From: Gigaspora margarita
Taxonomy: Eukaryota; Glomeromycota; Glomeromycetes; Diversisporales; Gigasporaceae
DNA: 64,000 bases
Direction of reading: 5' to 3'
Assembly: GCA_009809945.1 (NCBI GenBank)
Contig: WTPW01001120.1
Span: forward strand, 138,627-202,626
In this document: positions 1 through 10,565 of the stretch, one piece after another
Numbering within the stretch: position 1 is the first letter of the stretch
How the letters are laid out: the number at the start of each line of letters is the position of its first letter
Notes under the pieces: generated by a model
Databases searched by the model: none
Seen by the model: only the letters and a program-made list of their open reading frames with translations
What the model was told of the DNA's origin: nothing
Translations under genes and position numbers: made by a program

Positions 1-345
1 TAGAGCTTTCGTCATTTGTGTAGAGCTTTTCATCACTCTTTTGTAATGCTTTTATCATCATTTGGTGTGCTTTTGGTCGTTGTTTGGCAGTGTTTTTGGT
101 TGTTGTCTGGTGGTCTTTTCATTATCATTTAATAGTGCTTTTCATCTTTGTTTTTTGTGGTCTTTTAGCATCGTTTAGTAGTGCTTTCAGTGTCATTTGG
201 TGGTGTTTTTTATCATAGTTTTGCATTGCTTTTGGTTGTCATTTGGTGTCTTTGGTTATTGTGTTAGTGCTTTCATCATTGTTTAATGTGTTTTGGTGGT
301 GTTTTTTGGCCTTTGTCTTGTAATACTTTTTGTCTTTTTTTTGTA
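1..345. repeat. Degenerate GT-rich tandem repeat
   Basis: A T/G-rich stretch built of imperfect units of about 25 bp resembling GTGCTTTTCATCATTTGGTG. Roughly a dozen variants follow each other up to about 345, where the sequence becomes plain AT-rich. No reading frame is kept. It continues off the left edge of the window, so the full array length is unknown. Confidence 0.7.
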
Positions 346-454
346 CTTTTGAAACTTTTATTTTATTTTATTTTTTTTAATAAATTATCTATAATAAAAA
401 AGTTTTCAGAAAAATTTAAATTTTTTAATATTTGGACTAATCAGATTTAGGCAG

Positions 455-515
455 TACAGGATAAAAATCTATACCCCAGGCATAGGATAAAAGCCTCTAC
501 CCCAGGTACAGGATA
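455..515. repeat. Short tandem repeat, three units
   Basis: Three successive units of roughly 25-30 bp share ACAGGATAA or ATAGGATAA followed by TCTACCCCAGG or similar (about 458-481, 482-507 and a partial third). It sits directly left of the first long palindrome. Nothing else is recognisable between 345 and 525. Confidence 0.55.
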
Positions 516-529
516 AGGACGCTCGCACT

Positions 530-1679
530 TTGACCAATGTACGAAGTCGGGTCACGTGATATGTGCAACAATAATAGCCAATCAAAATTTGAACCCAAAG
601 TAGGTTCAAATTAAACTACAAAATAAGCTACTCATGACTGACAATAGTCGCTACATAGTAAAGTCCAAATTCTACTATATAAATCGATTATTTTCGCTTA
701 AGTAAACTTATTTGGAAGATCAAAATACATGCACAGTAAAATTTTTAGCAATATTGGAGAACATTTTATTATTTGACTTTTAACTTTACTTTTGACAAAA
801 AAATTAAAATTTTTTAAAAAAATATATAGTTTAATGAACATAAAAATTAAAAGCTAAATAATAAAAAGTTCTCCGATTTGTATAAAAATTTGGTAAAATA
901 TGCAATTTGATTTTCTGAACATATTTACTTAAGCGCTTATGGTCAATTTGCATAGTAAAATTTAGACTTTACTATGTAGTAACTACTTGTGATCGCTAAA
1001 AACCTCTTCTACTAAACCAGAAATTGAACCAAGTTCTAGTTAAAATGAGCTCAAAGTGGCTCAATTTGAACCAAGTCCTAGTTCAAACAACCTGAAGTTG
1101 TTCAATTTGAACAACTTAAGGTTCGTTTGAGGCAGGACTTGGTTCAAATTGAGCCACTTTGAGTTCATTTTAACCAGAACATGGTTCAATTTCTGGTTCA
1201 ATAGAAAGAGGTTTTTAGCAATTGCAAGTAGTCACTACATAGTAAAGTCTAAATTTTCTATGCAAATTGACATAAGTGCTTAAGTAAATATGTTCGGAAG
1301 ATCAAAATGCATATTCTACCAAATTTTTATACAAATTGTAGAACCTTTTATTATTTAGCTTTTAATTTTTATGTTCATTGAATATATTTTTTTAAAAAAT
1401 TTTAATTTTTTTGTCAAACGTAAAAGTTAAAAGTCAAATAATAAAATGTTTTCCAATATTGCTAAAAATTTTACTGTACATGTATTTTGATCTTCCAAAT
1501 AAGTTTACATAAGCAAAAATAATCGATTTATATAGTAGAATTTGGACTTTACTATATAGTGACTATTGTCAGTCGTGAGTAGCTTATTTTGTAGTTTAAT
1601 TTGAACCTACTTCGGGTTCAAATTTTGATTGGCTATTATGTTGCACAGATCGTGTGACCCGACTTCGTACATTGGTCAG
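530..1679. mobile_element. Long palindromic (foldback) element of about 1.15 kb
   Basis: The two halves are near-perfect inverted copies. The left end reads GACCAATGTACGAAGTCGGG and the right end is its complement at about 1660-1679; the arms of about 570 bp can be followed base by base with few mismatches to a centre near 1100. No protein is encoded. Inner modules (sequence around CTACATAGTAAAGTCCAAAT and AAATCGATTAT) recur in the MITEs near 5.5 and 34.3 kb, so it belongs to the same non-autonomous family group. It appears to interrupt the left terminal repeat of the next element. The target-site duplication is not clear. Confidence 0.85.
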
Positions 1680-2776
1680 GTGGCAAATCTTACATTTTTG
1701 ATATTCCTGCACTTACTTTTTTAATACTGATCGACATGAAAATCCCAGTAAAAATAAGAATTTTCAAAATTTGAACGAAGATATCTTGGCACCATAAGAC
1801 CAAATTTGGTAAAACTTTTTTATTTGAATTCTATGGCTTCATAGAATTCAAATAAAAAAAAATTCATCAAATTTAGTCTAGTGGTTGTCAAGTTATTTTC
1901 GCTCAAAGTTAGAGAAAATCAAAATGCCTATCAAAATAGAAGCTGCGCCAAATTTTTTATCTAACTTTGAGTGAAAATACCTCGACAACCATCTGACCAA
2001 ATTTGATAAAACTTTTTTTTTGAATTCTATAGCTTCATATAATTCAAATAAAAAAATTTTTATCGTATTTAGTCAAGTGGTTGTCAAGATATCTTCGCTC
2101 AAAGTCAAAACTATCAAAATAGAAGCTACACCAAATTTTTTCTAAATTTGAGCGAAGATATCTTGACGACCATCTAACCAAATTTGATAAAACTTTTTTT
2201 ATATGAATTTTATAAAGCTATAGAATTCAAATAAAAAAGTTTTATCAAATTTGATTAGATGGTCGTCAAGACATCTTCACTCGAATTTAGAAAAAAATTT
2301 GGCGCAGCTTCTATTTTGATAGTTGTTTTGATTTTTTTCTAACTTTGAGTGAAGAGATCTTGACAACTACTTGACTAAATTCGATAAAAATTTTTTTATT
2401 TGTATTATGAAGCTATAGAATTCAAAAAAAAAGTTTTATCAAATTTGGTCATATGGTTGTTGAGGTATCTTCACTCAAATTTAGATAAAAAATTTGGTGC
2501 AGCTTCTATTTTGATAGACGTTTTGATTTTCTCTGACTTTGAGCGAAGATAACTCAACAACCACTTGACTAAATTTGATGAATTTTTTTTAATTGAATTC
2601 TATGAAGCCATAGAATTCAAATAAAAAAGTTTTACCAAATTTGGTCTTATGGTTGCCAAGATATCTTCGCTCAAAGTTTTGAATATTCTTATTTTTACTA
2701 GGATTTTCATGTCGATTAGTATCAAAAAAGTAAGTGCAGGAGTATCAAAAACGTAAGATTTGCATCAAAGTGCAAG
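1680..2776. mobile_element. Second long palindromic element, built of alternating inverted units
   Basis: Its ends pair: GGCAAATCTTACATTTTTGA at the left with the complement of TCAAAAACGTAAGATTTGC near 2745-2765. Between them, inverted units of about 120 bp (core TTTGAATTCTATAGCTTCAT, flanked by GAAGATATCTTGACAACCA) alternate in orientation at least four times around a centre near 2220. The outer motif GCACTTTGA occurs both left of the first palindrome (about 525-533) and, inverted, at 2766-2775, which suggests that the 530-1679 palindrome was inserted into this element's left end. No coding capacity. Confidence 0.8.
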
Positions 2777-4310
2777 AATCCAAAGGTTATGTGACCTCTG
2801 TTGTATTATGTTACACATGACTGGGTCAGAAGGGTCAGATTTGGTGGAAATACCAATTGTTATTTAATATATATCAAATTGCAATATTTAAATATTTTAA
2901 ATTGACATGTGTCAATTTAAATTAACATGAATTGTGAAGTGACACATAATATAAATATGTGCATATTTTTAACTTTATACATAGAATTAATTTTACAATT
3001 TGGCAATAATTCTATATATGTGAAATTGATATATATTAATAATTTCAGCAATATTAGTAATTTATAATTGCACATGCATAACTATGTAGAATTGATATAA
3101 TTTTTACAATTTGAAAATGTAGAATCATAGAATGAATAATAAAGAATAATTTTAGTAATTATACAATTGGAAACTTGTAGAATTGTGGATTAGGAATTCT
3201 ACAATTCTATGTTTGCAGAGTTGGAGAATTGGAATTATTAAAAGCATAGTATATATAAACTCATATTTTCAATATACTATAATATCTAATATAATGTTAT
3301 AATTATGAATTAAATTGGGTTTTATGTAAAGAAAAAGTCAAATTTAATATCTTGGTTTCAAACAAAATTAAAAATTTTATACTAGGAATTAAATATATCA
3401 AAAAAAATTTGTATATAACATGAATTTTACGATTAGCAATTATAAAATTCTATGCTTGTAGAATTGTAGAACTGCTGATTCACAATTGTACAAGTTTAGA
3501 ATAGTTGAATTATTAAAATTATTAATGATTATTAATCCCATAGAATTATGTCAATATACATTGTAGAATTGTAGAATTAACAATGATTAACAATTTCATA
3601 GACATATAAAATTTATTCTCCTGCATCTATAATAAAAATGCAAAATTTAGCTTTATTAATTTATAATTAATAGTTTATTGTAGCATAAAATTATTATCTC
3701 TGTTCTATAATAGTAAATTAAGAGGATTAGGTATAAGCAGCTTATAATTTTATAATTACAATTATTTGATGAGTTAGTAATTATCTTATTTTATTTTATT
3801 AGAATAGAAAATTGGTTCTAATAAAACTATAAGTATTCAATACTTTTTAAATAGAATTATTTGGTTCCTATTGAGGGGTAGCTATTTTTATATTTATACA
3901 AGTGTTTTCAAAACTAAGCTTCAGAGATTAACATTTCTATTTTAATTTCAAAAGTATTTAGTTACAAATATTTAAGAACTTCATATTTTCTTATTTTGTT
4001 TATTTATAGTAGGCATTTATCATTATTACTGTATTTATTGTCTTTTAAGATTGTTTTAGTGATTATACCATACTATCTTTACTTTCTTGCTATCATTTGT
4101 TAATTTTTGCTTAGGAATGTATGTAAGCAGTGTAATAACTTCATGTATGACTTTTTGTAGTATAATCATCATAAGCTAAGTAACAGATAGTAATAAATAT
4201 TAATTCTCAGTTGAACAAATACAATTCCTAGAGTTTTACTCAGTTTGCATAATAAAAATGACTAAAATTCTTTATTAAAAACATTTAATACTAGAATTAG
4301 AGTTTTCCAT
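2777..4310. other. AT-rich intergenic stretch
   Basis: No supported gene. The sequence is strongly AT-biased, with loosely repeated TAGAATTGTAGAATT-type motifs between 3110 and 3600; a similar motif run recurs near 50.5 kb. Otherwise nothing was recognised. Confidence 0.6.
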
Positions 4311-4329
4311 AAATAAAAATAAAGAGTAT

Positions 4330-5265
4330 AGAAGGTGTGGTGATCTAGAAAAGTTGGTAAGTTGTCACCCCCAAGCAGCAGGTCTAAGATTCAAATCCTA
4401 CTGCCGATGTTTTGAAAAATAGACCTGTGTTCTAGTAACTGTTTCTCATTGATCAGCTAGGTACATCACTTGTAGACCTTGGTACACCATCTCAAATAGA
4501 AGCCTTAGGGCACACAAATTCCAAGAAACCAAAGAAAAGGAAACCTGTTTGGCAAGCCCTGAGTTAAGGAGTAGTAAAGATCTTTAACAGTGCTACCAAA
4601 ACTAGAATATTGAAAACCGGAGCAAGAAAATCTGATGACAAGACTCTCAAGAAGGGGTCCACCAACCTGGCTGCCAGATCTCACTGGAGCAAAAGGACCT
4701 ATGTTTCAGCAGTAGGTACCAAGGAAAGAAAGTCATATTGACCTTTTTTAGCTAACTAGTTTGGAAGTTTGTAAATCTGGTATAAGGACTGGTAGGATAG
4801 TGAGGTGGGTGCTAGGATCAGAATGAACCTTGCAAGAGTGAAAGTAGCTAATGGTAGCAGTTTAGGCTAATCTCTAGACTGCAAGTAGTTCACCTCAGTA
4901 GATATATAAGTTACCAAAGTGTAGATAATACCTGTGTGGGACAGGGACTGCTCTACCAAGTGTTCCATAAGGATAAAATAGTTCTAAGAGGATTCTGTAA
5001 GCATGCAGAACTAACTTTGACTAACTAATGTAACAGAGGATTGTACTAGTAATACAAGTAGAATTGGCAGGTGAAGCAGGGCCAGAGGGTTTAAATAGAC
5101 AATGCTGGTATGCAGGTTGCAGATATGGCAGCTCGTATAAAACCTTCAGGTGGCCACTTAAATAGACAACCAAAAGTTGCCAGGTGCTCAAAGAGGCATC
5201 CTTGATCTGTTTGCTTAAATAAAAACCTTTCCCCAAAGTGGAAACTTTGACATCAAAAAAATAAA
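4330..5265 (+). mobile_element. tRNA-derived SINE-like retroposon with 19-bp target-site duplication
   Basis: A 936-bp insertion flanked by the identical 19-bp direct repeat AAATAAAAATAAAGAGTAT at 4311-4329 and 5266-5284. Its 5' end looks like a tRNA: a degenerate A box in GTGATCTAGAAAAGTTGGTA (about 4339-4358) and a good B box in AGATTCAAATCCTAC (about 4389-4402), at normal tRNA spacing. The body is unlike the AT-rich surroundings in composition and encodes no long protein. The 3' end runs into an A-rich tail of AAATAAAAAATAAAA type. These traits fit polymerase III-transcribed SINEs mobilised by a LINE. A 71-codon frame on the minus strand inside it is incidental. Confidence 0.8.
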
Positions 5266-5468
5266 AAATAAAAATAAAGAGTATGGTTTACATAAATATA
5301 AATTGAAGTTTATCCACAAAATCTTGCATTTGGTTGGATACTACAGTTGGCTTTAATTTCCAAAGATGTAAATACAGATAATTTTGGAATCAAAAAAAAA
5401 ACATTTAAAGAGCTACCGTGTGACTAAAAAGTGTAAAAATTTTATATCTGATATGTTAATGATAGTTA

Positions 5469-5780
5469 CTGTATATTCTCAAAAATAAGCAACACCCTAA
5501 AATAAACAACCCCCTGGTTTTTTTCAAAAATCTCAAAAAAACTGTTAGCTGTTGCTACATATTAAAGTATAAATTTTACTAAGTAACCCTTAAAAGTGCC
5601 ATTAAGTAAACTTGTTCAGAGCATCATAATACATCTACTATAAAATTTGGTAGCATTTGGACAACTTTTATTAGTACATTTTTTAATTTTTCAAAAAATT
5701 CAACAATTCAAAAATAAGCAACCCCATTTTTTTGTATAATTTTTTGCCCAAAAAGGTTGCTTACTTTCAGGAATATACAG
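5469..5780. mobile_element. MITE with TA target site (312 bp)
   Basis: Terminal inverted repeats start CTGTATATTCTCAAAAATAA on the left and CTGTATATTCCTGAAAGTAA (complement of the right end), flanked by TA on both sides (5467-5468 and 5781-5782). The interior contains the module GTTGCTACATATTAAAGTAT and GTAAACTTGTTCAGAGCAT shared with the elements at 530-1679 and 34051-34573. TA duplication fits the Tc1/mariner/pogo class; no transposase is present. Confidence 0.8.
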
Positions 5781-5782
5781 TA

Positions 5783-6508
5783 TCCTAGGGTTATTATTAT
5801 AAGAATAATCTAATTGGTAGCTTATATAAATAAGGCTTATATAAAAAGATAATATTATGTAATTGTATACAATGGAGATTATAAATATGCATGTGATAGA
5901 GATTATTGATGTATATGCAAAAATTATAAAGATACATATAGGAGTAAATAGTAAATCTCAATGCTTTCTCACTTTACTTATTTTGTTACTTGTTCTCTTC
6001 AATAACTGATCATAATCTGGCTTCTATCCTCTTGCCCTCTCATCCATTGCATCTAGCACTATTATAAAAATTGATGTTGCTAAAAAAAAAGAAAATTAGA
6101 ATGTGCTACAATTTAGTATTGGCAATTCTCAATTACACTTCATCATGATCATGTAAATATATTCATGTATACATAAATTTGCTATGAGCACAATATGCAA
6201 TAGTAGAAGAGAAAGTGATAGCACTACACCTATTATATATCTTTGAAATATCTAATAAAAAGAGTTTAATATGAAATCTGAATAAAAATAATATTTATTA
6301 GGAACTTTTTCTATTTTTATAGGCATTTAATGAGCCTGAGCTATCTATATAAGGGCCCTTTCTATTTTTATTTTATGGACATTTTCTTGTAAACTGCACA
6401 TTTATATTTAGTTTTGTTTTGATAGTGAAATGCTATAGTATGTATTATATAATATATATACAATATGATTATGGTGATATATTTACTAACACTCATTTAA
6501 CAGATAAG
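5783..6508. other. AT-rich intergenic stretch
   Basis: No gene supported. It contains A/T runs and a short CT-rich patch near 6000-6060 (CTTGCCCTCTCATCC). Confidence 0.5.
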
Positions 6509-6525
6509 CTTATTTTACAGATAAT

Positions 6526-7048
6526 TTTTTTTTTAACTTTAGCAACCATTAGTGCTAGCTTTATTAACTTCTTTTATAGTGCTGCCCAAAGGCCGCCATA
6601 CAAATTACATTAAAGACTTTGGCTAGACTATTACCCGGCTGTCTATTACTATAGATGCCCAAGCACAGCCACAGCACTGAACCTTATCCTCCCAACAAAC
6701 TCTGCCATAGATTGACATGCCAGCTGATTATTGGTACAAACAGTCGCAGTTTGGATACGGGTGCCACAAGTTCTTGAAGTATCTTTTTAGACTTCGGCCT
6801 CTCAATACGTCTTGTGACTTTAGTTATTCCAAATCGGGCTCTAACACATTTCGTTTCACTGCCACAGATTTGATAATGGCAACTGCTCAATTAAGTCCAT
6901 CCGTAGACATCCTGGGTCCCTGTTTTCCCACAGTGTTTCAGTTCCCTAACCGGCTGGTTTTTTTCCATTACGCCTCTAGGGGGAATTGAACTGGCAACCT
7001 TCAATTTGCATCCTGAGAGCATAACCACTATGCTATCGATCCTCAGGA
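6526..7048 (-). mobile_element. Second tRNA-derived SINE, minus strand, 17-bp target-site duplication
   Basis: Flanked by the 17-bp direct repeat CTTATTTTACAGATAAT at 6509-6525 and 7049-7065. On the minus strand the head contains a consensus polymerase III A box, TAGCATAGTGG (7035-7025), and B box, GTTCAATTC (6991-6983), in a tRNA-like arrangement, and the element ends in an A tract (the T run at 6526-6535 on the plus strand). The middle is GC-richer than its surroundings. Overlapping frames of 68 and 90 codons on the two strands are not convincing proteins. It differs in sequence from the SINE at 4330-5265, so two SINE families occur within 3 kb. Confidence 0.88.
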
Positions 7049-7210
7049 CTTATTTTACAGATAATTAATTTACACCAATAGCTTATTTCACTAGTAATTT
7101 TTTATTAAAATTACACTTTAATACTAAACCTAATCCTAATGACAATGGCCAGAATTTACTTTGTAAAATAAGCTGTTGAAAAAAGATACTGTTTTAAGGT
7201 GAACTAGTAT

Positions 7211-7344
7211 TATTTATTTCATGGGAGGAAATTATAGCAGAGGTTACCAATGATTATATCACGTGGATGGCCCTTCGGGCCATCCCACGTGCTATGATCA
7301 TCGGTAACCTCTGCTATAATTTCTACTCCCTATGAAATAAATAG
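7211..7344. mobile_element. Short perfect foldback element with TTCG loop
   Basis: The left arm TATTTATTTCATGGGAGGAA...GATGGCCC and the right arm GGGCCATC...GAAATAAATA are complementary over about 60 bp, closed by TTCG at about 7273. Both arms carry CACGTG or its near variants next to the loop. No protein. It lies about 260 bp upstream of the recombinase-like gene. It is probably a small MITE; no clear target duplication was found. Confidence 0.75.
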
Positions 7345-7601
7345 GTATTCCCCAGGAGCGTGTCACTAGATGTTAATCTAACTACACGTCATCATGATTT
7401 AATATGTGATTAACTATTTATAATGCTCATATTTTAACAAATTCTTTTACTAAAACTTACTTTCACTAGAACTTTTTTCACCAAAACCTATTTTATTAAA
7501 ACTTCCTTTAATAAATTCTAACTATCGCTTAATTTCTTTTTCAATGAAACTTTTTTTTAATAAATGAATAAAAGACAAAAACTGATATACGATTTGCCTC
7601 A

Positions 7602-8979
7602 ATGACTAAAGAAGCAATTTCTAAATTCCAACAAGCATCAAGAAATGTGAATACGGACAAGTCTAAGAATGTTTGGATATCACTATCCATGAAATTTTAT
7701 GAGTTACGTAACTATTCGAATGGAATTATTGAACTAGATAATAAGACATTATCAGATCAGTTAGAACAATTTATAGTTGAAGTAAGAAAATCTAACAGCC
7801 AAGATTATAAAGCACTATCACTTTATACTGGATTTTGTGCCATAGCACGAGGAATATCTGAAATATTTGAAGAAACACGAGTTATAAACTTGTTTGATAA
7901 ACATCAATTTAAAAGTTTACATAGAACACTGGATGGTCGTATGAAGTCACTTGTTAACGATGGTGATAAAAATTGTAAACAATCTAGTCCACTAGAAATT
8001 GATGAAATTAAGTTTGTACTTAACTCACCTGCCGTGGCTGTTGATAATCCAAAAGGTCTTATGCGAAGAGTTTGGATTTGGTTAACTTTATTATGCTGTT
8101 TAAGAGGTGGAGACGCAAAAAGACTAAAATCTTGGCTTAAAGAACTAGATGATGGTGGTATGCAGCTTGAATTACCTAAAGAAAAGAATCACGCAGGAGG
8201 AATTAAAGATCCATATGCTGAATCTGGGAATAGTTTAATACCACCTGATGTTCCAGGAAATATTTATACGCCTATTGCAGATATTCAAAAATATTTATCA
8301 AAACGTCCAAATAATGTCGATGACGATTATTTTTTCGTTGCTATAAATACTCCTAAGAAAGTATATCATGGTGATTGGTATTTGACATCAAAATTAGGAA
8401 AAGGATCACAGACACTATGATGCACAATATTTGCAAAGATGCTAAATTGGATTTTAAAGGCCGTTGTATTACTAACCACTCTATGCGATCTACGGGCATT
8501 CATAATCTTGTAGAATTAGGTGTTACATTAGATGAACAAATGATCTTTTCTCGGCACAAAACTATTGCAGGAGTTTCAGCTTATCAACATCAATCATTAA
8601 AATGAAAACGAAATAATGTTTCTCTTTTAATTCCGGTTGAAGAAGCAGGTAAAACGGTATTATTATATATAGTGGTGATTTATAATTTATTTCTACGATT
8701 TTTTATTTTTTTTAGAACCCAATTCTCATATAGCATTAAAGGATTCAACTGCCAATTANATTAATAACGGGTTTTCTAAAGCATCCGATATACTTTCTAG
8801 TAAATTTAGTGAAGCTAAAATCGATGATGAACTCGAAACTATTGATAACAAGTTCAAAGCTAAAGATAATAAATCTAAAGCTGAATCTGACCGACGTGAA
8901 GTATAAGAAAGCGAAGATTCCTAATATTACGATTGAAAATTGCAATAATATAAGCATTAATATTAGTTTAATGCCGTAA
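7602..8979 (+). pseudogene. Decayed Crypton/ZMYM-type tyrosine recombinase
   Basis: The reading frame resembles the tyrosine-recombinase-like domain of Crypton elements and of ZMYM/QRICH-type proteins, common in Rhizophagus genomes. The first frame (7602-8420, 272 aa) holds an N-terminal SAM-like part (about residues 20-100) and the catalytic core start with the first Arg in LLCCLRGGDAKRLKSW. The frame then shifts near 8400-8415 and continues with ITDTMMHNICKDAK, the H-x-x-R box TNHSMRSTGI and the final box SRHKTIAGVSAYQH with the candidate nucleophile Tyr. A TGA at 8603-8605 interrupts it, after which similar-phase sequence runs into a clean GT-AG intron (8649-8715) and a Lys/Glu/Asp-rich tail. 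An N at 8759 and another one-base shift near 8904 precede a plausible last segment, PNITIENCNNISIN, ending at 8979. The catalytic residues are visible but the gene is broken at least three times. It is either a pseudogene or partly sequence error; N bases show that quality is imperfect. A 13-codon upstream frame starts at 7564. Confidence 0.72.
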
Positions 8980-10389
8980 CTTAAAATACTGTATAATTAA
9001 TGCTTAATAGTTTATGTAATTGACAATGTAATTGAAATTAAATAAATTCATGATCATTGCTTTGTCTTTGACAATTTAATTAATTACGCGATTTAAAATT
9101 TTGTTCAGTTTTACAATTTTAAGTTTCATAAGGTTTTTTATCTAATTGCAGAAAATTATAAAATTCCCGGTCATTAATGTGAAGCCGGGAATCTTCCATA
9201 GGAAGATTCCCGGCCACAATATGATCATTGTAAATAAAGTTTATCACGTGCAAAAAATTATGATGAAGGTAGTCTTGAGTGACACTTAGTGCGACAGGGG
9301 ATTAGTGTATAAATTAATTGTCTACAGAATAGGCTTATTGGTAAAATGAGTATTACTAAAATGTGATGTATTTGAAAAAGTTTCTATAAAAAAATTTTGT
9401 CCAAATTTTGTTGGCAATGTTCCAAAGATTTTCTGTTTTTGTTCAAAAAAATGGGTCATATGTACTGATTTTATATAATGTTTATGTCTAATATTGTCAA
9501 CCCAAAAATTTCGTTTTTTATATCACAATATAAAAATTGTACAATATCATACTTGCATTTAGAAAATCAACTCTATTTCTATGATTTTTTCAGACAATGT
9601 CTACAATAACTAAACAAAATTTTTTATAAAAAGTTAATCAAAACTGATACAAAATTACTAAAAAGTGCAATGAATAATTGCAAAGAAGCACATTGAAGGA
9701 TTTGGAAAAAGTCAATGCAAGTTTGGAAAAAATGCATTGATAAATTGAGATAATACTATAAAGATTGAGAAGGGTATTTATATTAACCTTTATATATACC
9801 ATCAAAGTCCCTATATATTTATATTGCAATGTGGCAACTGCTCTAAATTACAAAATATGGGTAATAAAAAAATCAACCAATGCTACTAACCTAAACTATA
9901 ATGTTGCTAGACTACAATTGAGGCATTGTGAGATTTGGTCGAAGTAATTAGAGCATTAGATTAGAGCTATATATTATATCATAATGTTCTAATTCAGAAT
10001 CATGAGATTAAACTATTAATTCTCTATATGAATTTGATTTATTGAGGAAAATAGTAGAGCAAAACCTTTAACATGAGCTCTAACTGTGTTCTGAACACTA
10101 TCTGAGTTATTCTTTATTAAAACAAAAAGTTATTGCTTTTAAAACCTTTGAATTATTAATAAGTATATAATAATTATACTTGCTATGTTAATTTTAATGT
10201 TTATCTGCTATGTTATATTGACTGTACTCACTTTATTTATTATGTTGATTACAGATTAGCAGCTTTTATATCTGGTAAATTTTACTAGACATCAGATATA
10301 TCAATTTGTTTAGTGTCTATTGGATTTATTGATATATATAGTGCAAAAATTATCAGTACATTACTGTTCTAATTATTTAGTTTGCTTGA
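8980..10389. other. AT-rich intergenic stretch with one strong hairpin
   Basis: No supported gene. A 40-bp hairpin lies at about 9181-9218: CCGGGAATCTTCC, ATA loop, GGAAGATTCCCGG. It may be a tiny foldback element. The remaining short open frames overlap each other on both strands and have AT-driven composition. Confidence 0.55.
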
Positions 10390-10397
10390 CTCTGAAT

Positions 10398-10557
10398 TAG
10401 GGATTGGAACCGCCTAAAATTTTTCTTAATCGTTTAATCGTTTAACCGTTTAACTGTTTAATTTGGCCGGCATTAAAATAATTGCGGCTCATGACCAACA
10501 TAATCTTGCCCGGAACTATAGAGCAATTTTTAAATGGTTAAATGGTTCCAATCCCTA
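10398..10557. mobile_element. hAT-type MITE (160 bp) with 8-bp target-site duplication
   Basis: The terminal inverted repeat TAGGGATTGGAACC is present at both ends and is flanked by the perfect 8-bp direct repeat CTCTGAAT (10390-10397 and 10558-10565). TAGGG-type ends and an 8-bp duplication are diagnostic of hAT elements. The interior has a short CGTTTAATCGTTTAACCGTT run and no protein. Confidence 0.9.
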
Positions 10558-10565
10558 CTCTGAAT

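Noticed and set aside
4335-4410. tRNA gene
   Set aside because: The tRNA-like head does not fold into an intact cloverleaf by eye and sits at the 5' end of an insertion with a target duplication; called a SINE head.
6975-7045. tRNA gene on the minus strand
   Set aside because: A and B boxes are good but this is the head of the 523-bp SINE with its own target duplication.
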